33,549 nucleotides of DNA from Planctomycetota bacterium (GTDB lineage: Bacteria > Planctomycetota > Phycisphaerae > Tepidisphaerales > Tepidisphaeraceae). The notes beneath the pieces are model-generated. The model did not search any database, had not been told where the DNA came from, and was given only the letters and a program-made list of their open reading frames with translations. Below are positions 15,707-24,642 of this stretch, piece by piece. The stretch lies in the NCBI GenBank assembly GCA_039182125.1, contig JBCDCH010000046.1, positions 1 through 33,549 of the forward strand, read 5' to 3'. The position numbers were made by a program, and so were the translations under genes. The first letter of the stretch is position 1. Each line of letters opens with the position of its first letter.

Positions 15707-17196
15707 GTTCTTCCGCGAGTAACCCGACTTCGGGGCTGCTCTACGGCCTCGACGACAAGCCGCCGCCCGGCAAGGCCGCGGTACTCGGCTTACAACACGT
15801 GTTGACGATGTTCGGCTCGACCGTGGCGGTGCCGCTGCTGCTCGGGCCGCCGATGGGGCTGGACACCGCGGGCACGGCGCTGCTGATTTCGTCGGTGATG
15901 CTGTGCTCGGGCGTGGCGACGCTGCTGCAGTCCACGTTCGGTTCGCGGCTGCCGATCATCCAGGGCGTGAGCTTTTCGTTTCTTGCGGCGTTCTTCGCGA
16001 TCATCGCGGCGGTGCATCCCGAGGGCGAGCCGGTCACGCCCGGGGCGGCGATGCCGTATATCGCGGGAGCCGTAATCGTGGGCGCGGCGTTCGAGATCGT
16101 GATCGGCTTTACGGGGCTGATGGGTCTGGTACGGAAGGTGCTGTCGCCGGTGGTGGTCGGGCCGGTGATCATGCTGATCGGCCTGGCGCTCTACCAGGCG
16201 GGGGCGCCGGTAGCGGCGTCGCACTGGCCGATCGCGATCCTGACGCTGGTGCTCATCGTCGTTTTCTCGTTCATGCTCGCCCGCAAGGCCCTGGTGTTCC
16301 GCATGTTCCCGATGCTTTTGGCCATCCTGGGCAGCGTCGGGGTCTGTGGGTTGATGTCGATCATCGGCGTGTTCGGCGACGGCCACCCGGCCCGCCCGGA
16401 CCTGTCGGCGTTCGGCGAGGCCGACTGGGTCCGCGTCGACACGCTGGTGTTCCCTTGGGGCCTGCCGAGGTTCGAGTTGGCCTTCGTCGTGGCGGTGCTT
16501 GCGGGTTTTCTCGCGTCGATGATCGAGAGCTTCGGCGATTACCACGCGTGCAAGCAAATGGCCACGGGCGACGGCGCGGACGGCAACGACCCCAACCCCA
16601 CGCCGGCCGAGATCTCCCGCGGCATCGGATTCGAGGGCGTCGGTTGTGCGCTCACGGGCGCGTTCGGCGGGTTCAGTTCGACGTCGTACTCGGAAAACGT
16701 CGGACTGATCGGCCTGACCCGCGTCGGCTCGCGTTATGTCGTGCAGATCGCCGCGGTCTTCCTGATTCTGCTGGGCGTGTTCGGCAAATTCGGCGCCTTG
16801 GCGGCGGCGATCCCGACGCCGGTGGTCGGCGGGCTCTATTGCGCGATGTTCGGGCTGATCGCGGCGGTCGGCGTCCGGCAGTTTGCGCGGGCCGACCTGA
16901 CCAGCGACCGCAACCTGTTCATCGGCGGCTTTGCGCTGTTTATGGGCATCAGCGTTCCGTACTACTTCGCCAACGGCGGAGCCGACGCGGTCAGCGCGAC
17001 GCTCCCCGCCTGGGCGGCCGACCTGACCAACGCGTTGGGCAACACCGGGATGGCCGTCGCCGCGATCCTGGGGATCACGCTGGACAACGTCGTGCCGGGC
17101 ACCAAACAAGAACGCGGTCTGTTGCACACGCCAAGCGTCCTGATACCCGAGGCCGACGACGTGGACGCCGTCCCCGCGATCGGAGAGAACCGATGA
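15703..17196 (+). CDS. NCS2-family uracil/xanthine permease
   Basis: The 497-residue hydrophobic protein has about a dozen membrane segments and NCS2 (nucleobase-cation symporter 2) signatures: QHVLTMFGSTVAVPLLLGPP near the N-terminus, QGVSFSFLAAFFAI, and the family motif SENVGLIGLTRVGSR (E331-N332). Members import uracil, xanthine or uric acid with protons across the inner membrane. In this operon the likely substrate is uracil or thymine (inference). The start is GTG at 15703, overlapping the previous stop; the stop TGA at 17194-17196 overlaps the ATG of the aminotransferase (ATGA). Its position between pathway enzymes suggests uptake is made in step with catabolism. Confidence 0.9.
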   Translation: MSSSASNPTSGLLYGLDDKPPPGKAAVLGLQHVLTMFGSTVAVPLLLGPPMGLDTAGTALLISSVMLCSGVATLLQSTFGSRLPIIQGVSFSFLAAFFAIIAAVHPEGEPVTPGAAMPYIAGAVIVGAAFEIVIGFTGLMGLVRKVLSPVVVGPVIMLIGLALYQAGAPVAASHWPIAILTLVLIVVFSFMLARKALVFRMFPMLLAILGSVGVCGLMSIIGVFGDGHPARPDLSAFGEADWVRVDTLVFPWGLPRFELAFVVAVLAGFLASMIESFGDYHACKQMATGDGADGNDPNPTPAEISRGIGFEGVGCALTGAFGGFSSTSYSENVGLIGLTRVGSRYVVQIAAVFLILLGVFGKFGALAAAIPTPVVGGLYCAMFGLIAAVGVRQFARADLTSDRNLFIGGFALFMGISVPYYFANGGADAVSATLPAWAADLTNALGNTGMAVAAILGITLDNVVPGTKQERGLLHTPSVLIPEADDVDAVPAIGENR

Positions 17197-18572
17197 CTGC
17201 TTCCCGACGAACCATTTCGCTTCCCCAAAGCCATCACCGGCCCGCCCCCTACGACGGGCCGCCGCGCGACGAGGTGCTCGCGCTACGGCAACAGTACGTC
17301 AACCCCGGCGTGCTCAACTATTACCGCGATCCGCTGATGATCGTCGAGGGGCACATGCAGTACCTCTTCGACGAGACGGGGCGTAGGTATCTCGACGCTT
17401 TCGCCGGCATCGTGACCGTCAGCGTGGGGCACTGCCACCCGCACGTCGCCGAAGCGGTCAAGCAACAAGCCGGCACGCTCCAGCACGCGACGACGATCTA
17501 CCTCCACCCCACGCTGCCAAAGTTCGCCGAAAAGCTCGCGAGCAAGATGCCGACCAACGCCGACGGCGTCCCGCTGGACAAGACCTACTTCACCAACTCC
17601 GGCAGCGAAGCCAACGAACTCGCGATGCTCATGTCGCGCGAGTTCACCGGCCACGCCGACGTGATCGGCCTACGCAACGGCTACCACGGGGGCACGCCGA
17701 ACACCATGGGGCTCACCGCCCACGGCACCTGGAAGTTCCCCAGCAACACGCCCGGCGGCATCCATCACACGCATGCCGGATATTGCTATCGCTGCCCGTT
17801 CAATTTGCGTTACCCCTCCTGTGGCGTCAAGTGCGCGCAAGACCTTGAGAACGTCATCGCTTACCAGACGCCCGGGCAGGTCGCCTGTTTCATCGGCGAG
17901 CCGATCCAGGGCGTTGGCGGCGCGGTTACACCGCCCAAGGAATTCTTCCAGATCGTCTACGACACCGTTCGCAAGCACGGTGGCCTCTGCGTCGCCGACG
18001 AAGTTCAGGGCGGCTTCGGTCGAACCGGCGAGCATTACTGGGCGCACCAGAATTGGGACGTGAAGCCCGACATGATCGTGATGGCGAAAGGCATCGGCAA
18101 CGGCGCCCCGCTCGCGGCCGTCACGACCACCGCCGACGTCGCGCAGACCATGACGAAACGCGTCCACTTCAATACCTACGGCGGTAATCCGGTTTCCATG
18201 GCATCCGGTCTGGCAACCATGGAGGTCATCGACGCCGAAGGCATCCAGGCGAACGCCAAGCACGTCGGCGGGCTTCTCAAAGACGGGTTGCTTGCGCTGC
18301 AAGACAAGCACGAAATCATCGGCGACGTCCGCGGCATCGGCCTGATGCTGGGTATGGAACTGGTGCGCGACCGCCGGACCAAGGAGCCGGCCGGCACCGA
18401 GGCCGCCGATCTCATGGAAATGACCAAAGCCCGTGGCTTGATCCTCGGCAAGGGGGGGCTCTACGGCAACACGATGCGCATCAAGCCGCCGATGTGCATC
18501 ACGCCCGACGACGCGGAGTTCCTGATCGCCACGGTGGACGCCTGCCTGACCGATATCGAAGCCAAACGCTAA
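17193..18572 (+). CDS. Class III aminotransferase, AGXT2/PYD4-like beta-alanine aminotransferase
   Basis: The 459-residue protein starts at the ATG overlapping the permease stop; the frame is open far upstream but only as a shadow of the permease. It is a class III PLP-dependent aminotransferase: TNSGSEANELAMLMSREFTG (cofactor phosphate loop), DEVQGGFGRTGEHYW, the PLP lysine K299 in MAKGIGNG and NTYGGNPVSMA. Stretches such as DAFAGIVTVSVGHCHP, LQHATTIYLHP and MRIKPPMC closely recall eukaryotic alanine-glyoxylate aminotransferase 2 and plant PYD4. In context it should move the amino group of beta-alanine (or beta-aminoisobutyrate) to pyruvate or another oxo acid, giving malonate (or methylmalonate) semialdehyde for the divergent dehydrogenase. 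Confidence 0.88.
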   Translation: MTASRRTISLPQSHHRPAPYDGPPRDEVLALRQQYVNPGVLNYYRDPLMIVEGHMQYLFDETGRRYLDAFAGIVTVSVGHCHPHVAEAVKQQAGTLQHATTIYLHPTLPKFAEKLASKMPTNADGVPLDKTYFTNSGSEANELAMLMSREFTGHADVIGLRNGYHGGTPNTMGLTAHGTWKFPSNTPGGIHHTHAGYCYRCPFNLRYPSCGVKCAQDLENVIAYQTPGQVACFIGEPIQGVGGAVTPPKEFFQIVYDTVRKHGGLCVADEVQGGFGRTGEHYWAHQNWDVKPDMIVMAKGIGNGAPLAAVTTTADVAQTMTKRVHFNTYGGNPVSMASGLATMEVIDAEGIQANAKHVGGLLKDGLLALQDKHEIIGDVRGIGLMLGMELVRDRRTKEPAGTEAADLMEMTKARGLILGKGGLYGNTMRIKPPMCITPDDAEFLIATVDACLTDIEAKR

Positions 18573-18584
18573 ACGAGAACCGCT

Positions 18585-19742
18585 ATGCCTACCCTCGAAA
18601 CCACCGTCGACGGGATCCATTTCCCAAACCCCTACGTTATCGGTTCCGGCCCGCCGGGAACCAACCAGAAAGTCATCAACAAAGCCTTCAGCGAAGGTTG
18701 GGGAGGCGTCATCGCCAAGACCGTGTCGCTCGACGCGTCGAAGGTGATCAACGTCGCGCCGCGCTACGGGAAGCTCACCGGCGTGAACAAAAAGGAGGTC
18801 TTCGGCTGGGAAAACATCGAGCTGATCGCCACGACGTCTTTCGAGGATTGGCTCGACGACTTCAAGGCGGTCAAAGACGCGTATCCCGATCGCCCGCTCA
18901 TCGCTTCGATCATGGAGGAGTTTGACCGCGACGCGTGGATTGAGATCGTCGAGCGTTGCGAGGCGGTGGGGGTCGATGCCTTCGAGTTGAATTTCTCCTG
19001 CCCGCACGGCCTACCCGAACGCAAGATGGGTGCCGCGATGGGTCAGGATCCCGATGTGCTCGAAGAGGTGACCGGTTGGGTCATGGCCGCCGCGACGATC
19101 CCGGTCTGGGCCAAGATGACTCCCAACGTCACGCACATCGAAGACCCGACCCGTGCGGCGTTGCGGGCCGGTGCCCACGGGGTGAGCGCGATCAACACGA
19201 TCCGCAGTGTCATCGGGGTCGACCTCGAAACCCTCCGGCCGATGCCGACCGTCGAAGGCTACACCACGCCCGGCGGGTACTCCTCCGTGGCGGTCCGTCC
19301 GATCGCTTTGAGGATGGTGATGGAGATCGCCACGCTGATCCGGGAAGAATTTGACGGCCAGCGCTCGATTTCCGGCATCGGCGGCGTCGAGACCGGCGGC
19401 GACGCAGCCCAGTTCATCCTGCTCGGGGCCGACACCGTGCAGGTGTGCACCGGGGTGATGAAGATGGGATACAAGATGGTTAAGCCAATGATCGATGAAC
19501 TTCTGGAGTTTATGGACAAGCACGGCTTCGAGACGCTCGACGATTTCAAAGGTCACGCCTTGCCCTACTTCACGACGCACGCCGAGTTGGTTCGTATGCA
19601 GGCCGAATCCCAGGAGAAAAAGCGTGCGGCCGTGGCCGCCAAGGCCGCGGCGAAGGAAGCCGCCGCCGCGGGGATCACGAAAGACGACAAGTGGGACGGC
19701 GACGATTTCGTCAAGCAGTCCGACGAACTGGCCGGGGATTGA
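18585..19742 (+). CDS. Dihydropyrimidine dehydrogenase, plant PYD1-like, no ferredoxin domain
   Basis: The 385-residue FMN-type TIM barrel resembles the dihydropyrimidine dehydrogenase core. NPYVIGSGPPGTN and AKTVSLDASKVINVAPRYG form the N-terminal barrel; C139 in FSCPHGLPERKMGAAMGQ matches the catalytic cysteine of the family; AKMTPNVTHIEDP, SAINTIRS, GIGGVETGGDAAQFILLG and VQVCTGVMKMGY line the FMN site. It should reduce uracil or thymine to the dihydro form. Bacterial PreA carries a C-terminal two-[4Fe-4S] domain and works with PreT; here the C-terminus is instead an Ala/Lys-rich helix followed by KWDGDDFVKQSDELAGD, with no cysteine clusters and no preT nearby. This matches the layout I remember for plant PYD1. 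The electron donor is unknown. It lies 12 bases after the aminotransferase gene. Confidence 0.88.
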   Translation: MPTLETTVDGIHFPNPYVIGSGPPGTNQKVINKAFSEGWGGVIAKTVSLDASKVINVAPRYGKLTGVNKKEVFGWENIELIATTSFEDWLDDFKAVKDAYPDRPLIASIMEEFDRDAWIEIVERCEAVGVDAFELNFSCPHGLPERKMGAAMGQDPDVLEEVTGWVMAAATIPVWAKMTPNVTHIEDPTRAALRAGAHGVSAINTIRSVIGVDLETLRPMPTVEGYTTPGGYSSVAVRPIALRMVMEIATLIREEFDGQRSISGIGGVETGGDAAQFILLGADTVQVCTGVMKMGYKMVKPMIDELLEFMDKHGFETLDDFKGHALPYFTTHAELVRMQAESQEKKRAAVAAKAAAKEAAAAGITKDDKWDGDDFVKQSDELAGD

Positions 19743-19774
19743 TCCGCTTCTGTTCACCGCATCGCGAGCAAGCC

Positions 19775-21157
19775 ATGTCTCTCCTCATTCACGGTGGCAC
19801 CGTCGTCAACGCCGACAGCACGTTCCGGGCCGATATCTACTGCGAGGGCGAAACGATCACGCGGATCGCGACTCGTATCGATCCCGCCGAGGTTCAGGCC
19901 GACCGCGTGGTGGACGCGACGGGCAAGATGGTCTTCCCGGGCTTCATCGACCCCCACGTGCACATCTATTTGCCGTTCATGGGGACCTACGCCAAAGACA
20001 CCTACGCGACGGCGTCTAAGGCCGCGGTCGTCGGCGGCACCACCATGATGATCGAGATGTGCTGCCCGGCTCGCGCCGACGAGCCGGCCGAGGCGCTGGA
20101 CCTTTGGGCGGGTAAGGCCGAGGGGCAGTCGGCGTGTGACTACAGCTTCCACATGGGCGTGACGCGTTTCGACGACTCGGCCGAAGCCCAGCTCCGCAAG
20201 ATCGTTGAGCTGGGCACGCGCTCGTTCAAGGTGTTCTTGGCCTACAAGGGCGCGTTCGGCGTCACCGACGACGAGTTGTACGGTGTGCTGCGCCTGGCCC
20301 GTGAGTTGGGCGTTGTGGTCACCGCGCATTGTGAGAACGCCGATTTGGTTGCCGCGCTCCAAGCCAAGCTGCTGGCCGAAGGCAAGACGGGCCCGCAGTG
20401 GCATGAGCCGTCACGTCCGCCACGGGTCGAGGCCGAGGGCGTGCACCACTTCTGTACGTTCCTGGAACTCACCGGCGCGTCAGGCTACATCGTGCATACC
20501 TCGTGTCGGGACGCGGTCGAGGCCGCGTTACCGTTCCGGGCACGGGGGGTCGACGTTGATCTCGAAACCGTTATCCCCTACCTCACGCTCGACGACACTT
20601 ACGCACAACGCGAGGACTTCGAAGGCGCAAAATACGTCATGAGTCCCCCGATTCGTTCAGCCGAGCATCAGGCGTACTTGTGGGATGCGCTCCGGGCCGG
20701 CCACATCGCAACGGTGGCGACGGATCACGCGCCGTTTGATTTCGTAGGGCAGAAGGAGATGGGCCGGCCGCCCAACGGCGACTTCACGACGATCCCCAAC
20801 GGCATCCCGTCGGTTGAGCACCGCGTCACGCTGTTGTGGACAAGGGGCGTTGCGGCCGGCCGGCTCGACGTGCACCGGTTCGTTGACGCCGCCAGCGCTT
20901 ACGCCGCCAGGCGTTTCGGCCTCTTCCCGCGCAAGGGTGTGGTCCAACTCGGGGCGGACGCGGACCTGGTCGTTTGGGACGACGCGTATCGGGGGAAGAT
21001 CTCTGTCGACACGCACCACATGGCTACCGACTACAGCGGCTTCGAAGGCGTTGAGATCACCGGCCGTCCTTCGCTCGTTACCGTCCGCGGGACTGTCGTT
21101 GCGGAGCACGGTCGATTCATCGGTCAACTCGGCCACGGTCGACGCCTCGACCGGTGA
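19775..21157 (+). CDS. Dihydropyrimidinase (hydantoinase family)
   Basis: The 460-residue amidohydrolase starts at the ATG 32 bases after the previous gene; the longer open frame overlaps that gene and is not used. Metal-site features of cyclic-amide hydrolases are DPHVHIYLPF, the carboxylated-lysine motif FLAYKG (K158), TAHCEN, IVHTSCRDAVEAAL and ATDHAPFDF. The enzyme opens dihydrouracil or dihydrothymine to the N-carbamoyl-beta-amino acid, which the first gene of the operon then hydrolyses. Length is normal for the family. It is the last gene of the operon, with no clear hairpin terminator downstream. Hydantoinase or another cyclic-imide hydrolase is the alternative, but the neighbours favour the pyrimidine role. 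Confidence 0.9.
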   Translation: MSLLIHGGTVVNADSTFRADIYCEGETITRIATRIDPAEVQADRVVDATGKMVFPGFIDPHVHIYLPFMGTYAKDTYATASKAAVVGGTTMMIEMCCPARADEPAEALDLWAGKAEGQSACDYSFHMGVTRFDDSAEAQLRKIVELGTRSFKVFLAYKGAFGVTDDELYGVLRLARELGVVVTAHCENADLVAALQAKLLAEGKTGPQWHEPSRPPRVEAEGVHHFCTFLELTGASGYIVHTSCRDAVEAALPFRARGVDVDLETVIPYLTLDDTYAQREDFEGAKYVMSPPIRSAEHQAYLWDALRAGHIATVATDHAPFDFVGQKEMGRPPNGDFTTIPNGIPSVEHRVTLLWTRGVAAGRLDVHRFVDAASAYAARRFGLFPRKGVVQLGADADLVVWDDAYRGKISVDTHHMATDYSGFEGVEITGRPSLVTVRGTVVAEHGRFIGQLGHGRRLDR

Positions 21158-21615
21158 GGCCGCCGCCATCGACACGCAAGCGACTCTCCAATAGCTGCGA
21201 CCGCCTGATAAGACCTGTTGGCGTCTCGCCCAGGGAGAATTCATCTGCTTGCGGACTCACATACGACTTGGCTTGTCTGTCATAGCGGTGACATGCTCAA
21301 ATCGCCCGCTTGCAATGGATTGCGGAGGCGAACCCTCGGATGGACCTGAATCCTCGGGGTTTGCGATTGATTTGCATTCGAGCGACGGCAGTATTTCCTT
21401 CCTTTACCCCAGACTCTCTCACGACAACTGGACCAATGAAGGGTCATGCTTGGTTGGAAACCGTGTTGGGCGTTAAAGGTCTGTATAGCGCAGGACTGAT
21501 GCCGTAACCGAAACCTCATGTCACGCTCGAAAACTCACGGTTCCGTCATTGTCACGATCGATGAGTGAATCGATGCGCTGTTTTGCGCCGGAACCCTGGA
21601 GCAAGTATCAACTGA
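21158..21615. other. Intergenic region between pyrimidine operon and beta-glucan locus
   Basis: About 460 bases lie between two convergent genes. Short frames on both strands (for example 21249-21476 plus, 21280-21519 minus) have no family motif or start signals, and I do not call them. No strong terminator hairpin or tRNA was found by eye. Confidence 0.45.
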
Positions 21616-23574
21616 CTATTCAAGGATTGGCTCAAAAGAAAATCTCATCAGGTTGTACCCACTTCCGCATAGAACCCTCATCTTTTGAACACCCGCTTCC
21701 AAGGTGACTTCGGTCGTCAGGTCGGTCCAATCCTGCCAGTTAGCGGTTGCGGTTGTATTCAGCGGGCCCGTTAGGTCTTCTCCATCGAAAGCGATCCGGA
21801 GTTCACCGGGTCCGCCCGCGTGGCGGATCCTGAGGCGGTAACTGCCTGGCTTTTGGACTTCCACTGTGTATTCGAGCCATTCGCCTTCATTGATCCAAGC
21901 GACGGCGCAGCCGCCTTCGGAACTTGCCTGAATATCGACTCCTTCGCGGGGGCGATAGAACCCGTCGATATTGTCTGGTTGACTGTCGTGGTACGCGACG
22001 CCTTCGCCACCGTGGTCGAAATCAACCGCGTCGATGATGCCGGGGATCGCCAGCGGCTTGCCGTAGAACGGGCCGGCCGCAGGTAAAGGTTCGACGATGG
22101 CGGCGGGGGATTCGGGTGCCGCTTGAGGCATCGAGCCATTTAGGATCACGTAGTTTGTTTCGATGCTGCTCGCGTCGTCCGCATTCGCGACCAACCTGTG
22201 TTGTTCTAAATCTGCAACCTCACGAAAGATGCTTCGGACCAAGTGGCCGCCACCCCCGACCGACCGGAGCACCACGTCGCCGTTCGTACGTTCGATCCAG
22301 TGAAAAGTCTCATCCAGCCCGATCGTCGGACTGACTGGAGTGAGTGCGTCCGTATTGCACGCGGCGGAGACGTAGAAGCCGTTGCTTGCCTTGAAGGCGA
22401 CTAGATCGATGCCACCTTCGACACGCTCCAGGATGAATCGATCGTCTTGATCCCCTGTATATGCGTCGAGATTCGCGATCAGATCGCCGCCCCCCGGTGA
22501 CGACACAAACTTCTCGCGGCCGCGATCGAAGATCGCGACCGAAGACCCATGCTCCGGGATGTTCGGCGTGCCCTTGGCGGGCCAATCACATGTCGGTTCG
22601 TCGGGTGTCCACACGACCCCAGCTTTGTCCAAACGGTACGCGAGCCCGGGCAGTTCGGCGTCGTTAGCGGCTAGCCACTGGAACTGGAGCCAACCCGTGT
22701 GGAACGATTCGAACATCGCGTTGTACGACTCGTCACCGTTGATGGAAGGGTCCGGTACGGTGTCGCCCGGCCAGAATTCGGTGCATAGAGTTGCCGGATA
22801 TCGGAGGCTTGACTGGAACAATCGCAGGCAAGCCTCGATCCCTTCGCGTGTTTCGTAACCGTGCCAAGCGATGGCGGCGTTCTTCCAATCAACGCCTTTC
22901 GCGGTCATCATTTTGACGGCATCGGCGGCGGCCCCTTCGTAACGGAATCCCATATATGAGCAGAGCAGGATCATCGTGTCCGGTGCAGCAGCACGGATCG
23001 TGTTGTACATGAGGACCTGATTGTCCCAGTCTTCGGGGAGCCAGTGGGCGGCCGTATGCGGCACCGGTTCGTTTTTGGCCTCATAGAAAACGTGGGTTTC
23101 GTCTTTGTACCTCGGCCCGTAGAACTTCCAGAAATCCAATATGAAGTCCATCGAGTGGATGCTTCCGTTCTCTCCATTACAGCCGATCGTGATGATCAGG
23201 TAGAGGTTCGCCTTCGCGCAACGCTCCACCAGAGTGTCGCACCACTCGACGTTGTATCCGACCGGATCGGTGTTGCCCGAAGAGTCGCCTTCTAAGTAAA
23301 TATGCAGCGCGTTGTAGCCATAGTCTTGCGCGAGCGCGTTGAGCGATTCCTGCGAAGGCATGAACCTATCCTGACTGCCATAAGGGTCGCCGCCGTCCCA
23401 AGAGATGCTCACGCCACGCATGAGTGTTCCCTTATCGGTTAACAAACGATTGAAACCGAGGCTGCTGTCGATGACGGGGCGGTCGCGTTTGGCTTGGGCT
23501 TGGTTTGTGAACCCAAACGCCAAGGCGAATGCGACCAGCAGACTCAACGAAACCGTCCTAAAGATTTGTTTCAA
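21616..23574 (-). CDS. Secreted GH5 glycoside hydrolase with fascin-like and CBM6 modules
   Basis: The 652-residue protein starts at a TTG (23572-23574) with GAGGG upstream and has a signal peptide (about 1-28, LLVAFALAFGFTNQAQA). Modules: GH5-type TIM barrel (~35-335) with acid/base E169 in EAKNEPVPH and nucleophile E266 in LCTEFWPGD; a fascin-like beta-trefoil (~344-470, DLVAFKASNGFYVSA); a CBM6 (~506-650, LAIPGIIDAVDFDHGGEGVA and AWINEGEWLEYTVEV). GH5 enzymes retain configuration and cut beta-linked glycans; CBM6 modules bind beta-glucans, xylan or agar. With the GH16 and second GH5 nearby, a beta-1,3- or mixed-linkage glucan target is most likely, but the exact linkage cannot be read from the sequence. 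The gene is convergent with the pyrimidine operon. Confidence 0.85.
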   Translation of the reverse strand: MKQIFRTVSLSLLVAFALAFGFTNQAQAKRDRPVIDSSLGFNRLLTDKGTLMRGVSISWDGGDPYGSQDRFMPSQESLNALAQDYGYNALHIYLEGDSSGNTDPVGYNVEWCDTLVERCAKANLYLIITIGCNGENGSIHSMDFILDFWKFYGPRYKDETHVFYEAKNEPVPHTAAHWLPEDWDNQVLMYNTIRAAAPDTMILLCSYMGFRYEGAAADAVKMMTAKGVDWKNAAIAWHGYETREGIEACLRLFQSSLRYPATLCTEFWPGDTVPDPSINGDESYNAMFESFHTGWLQFQWLAANDAELPGLAYRLDKAGVVWTPDEPTCDWPAKGTPNIPEHGSSVAIFDRGREKFVSSPGGGDLIANLDAYTGDQDDRFILERVEGGIDLVAFKASNGFYVSAACNTDALTPVSPTIGLDETFHWIERTNGDVVLRSVGGGGHLVRSIFREVADLEQHRLVANADDASSIETNYVILNGSMPQAAPESPAAIVEPLPAAGPFYGKPLAIPGIIDAVDFDHGGEGVAYHDSQPDNIDGFYRPREGVDIQASSEGGCAVAWINEGEWLEYTVEVQKPGSYRLRIRHAGGPGELRIAFDGEDLTGPLNTTATANWQDWTDLTTEVTLEAGVQKMRVLCGSGYNLMRFSFEPILE

Positions 23575-23700
23575 GGTTCAGGCCCTCGAGCGAGTCAATG
23601 ACAACTTGCTACGACAGTGCTCGAACGTGGAGGCGCACGGAAAGCAAGCGTCCACGTCGATGGTTACGAGAAAACACAATGCATGCGCGCCGCAGGCCAT

Positions 23701-24546
23701 TTAAGGCGCTGCAGGGTAGATGTTCCGTTTAAGAATGGTGCCGATCGCTTGACTAGTGCCGTGCCCATCCGCCCAGACGAAGTTCGCGTTCTGCTCATTG
23801 GCGTGTCGCCAGCGAACGGTCTGAGTGCCGACGATGTTCTTGAAGTCCTGGTTGAAACGGACCGTGATGGCTTCGTTGGGATCAACGCCTGAAACATTGA
23901 TGTAGTCGGCCGCGGTCTTGGGTTGTGGAGCACCGCTGGCGGGGGGATCGATCCGATTAAGGCCGGCGAAGGTATGGCCCTGAGGGATACGCCCAGTGAA
24001 AACGCCCGGATTGGCGTATTGCGTTGAGTCGGCCAGCATGACCATCTCGGAGTTACTTTTTAGCGTTTCGGTGGTCATCCATGCCAGGTTGCTTTGAGGC
24101 ACGCCGTTAACAACATGTGGCAAAACCATCACATTGGCACCGTACGTGGCGTCGTGCTCGTCGGTATCGACGTCTGCTTCGGGGCAGCGTAGTGCGTCGG
24201 AAAACACGACGTCTTCGTTCCCGACGGAGTCAGGCTCGCCGAAGAACGTCTGCAGTTTTTCGTTCTCAATAATCGAACTGACAAGCCGGAACCAGTCGTA
24301 GCCGACACTGTCGAAATTGTCGTGCGGTGGATAATACTGGTTGTAGTCATTGTTGTAGACGCCTACCGCCAGTCCCATCTGTCGGATGTTCGATAAGCAG
24401 GCCATACTCCGTGCTGCCGAGCGGGCGCTTCCCAGGGCAGGTAGGAGCAGGCCGATGAGCAGCGCGATGATGGAGATCACCACGAGTAGCTCAATGAGCG
24501 TGAAGGCTCGACGGGACCGACGGCGGAACGTTCGCGTGTGTTTCAT
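23701..24546 (-). CDS. Type II secretion-like pseudopilin with H-x-DG C-terminal motif
   Basis: The 281-residue call starts at the ATG at 24546, giving a short basic leader ([13 protein letters not shown]) before the prepilin site and hydrophobic helix [16 protein letters not shown]; an upstream in-frame ATG at 24609 would add 21 non-typical residues. After the helix come [19 protein letters not shown] and [11 protein letters not shown], standard for the large planctomycete pseudopilin family. Near the C-terminus [17 protein letters not shown] is the H-x-DG motif, with 11 rather than the usual 9 residues between H and DG. Such proteins are processed by a prepilin peptidase and are thought to form periplasmic pseudopili or extracellular fibres. 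Many copies exist per genome, often near carbohydrate-related genes; its role here is not known. Confidence 0.9.
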   Translation of the reverse strand: MKHTRTFRRRSRRAFTLIELLVVISIIALLIGLLLPALGSARSAARSMACLSNIRQMGLAVGVYNNDYNQYYPPHDNFDSVGYDWFRLVSSIIENEKLQTFFGEPDSVGNEDVVFSDALRCPEADVDTDEHDATYGANVMVLPHVVNGVPQSNLAWMTTETLKSNSEMVMLADSTQYANPGVFTGRIPQGHTFAGLNRIDPPASGAPQPKTAADYINVSGVDPNEAITVRFNQDFKNIVGTQTVRWRHANEQNANFVWADGHGTSQAIGTILKRNIYPAAP

Positions 24547-24642
24547 GGGTTGATGATCCAAAGCCAAGGGTTGTTCGTGGTGATGCACGGGCGCGAGCGA
24601 AAAAGCCACCGCCTGCCAACGCGGCGAACGGTGCCTGGATGG

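Noticed and set aside
15790-17127. 445-residue minus-strand frame opposite the permease
   Set aside because: Arg/His/Gln-rich antisense of a membrane protein gene, without motifs.
15903-17192. Long in-frame extension upstream of the aminotransferase start
   Set aside because: It is the shadow of the NCS2 permease in another frame (Arg/Gly-rich); the ATG at 17193 overlapping the permease stop gives a normal-length protein.
17670-19007. 445-residue minus-strand frame opposite the aminotransferase and dehydrogenase
   Set aside because: It spans two real genes on the other strand and lacks any family motif.
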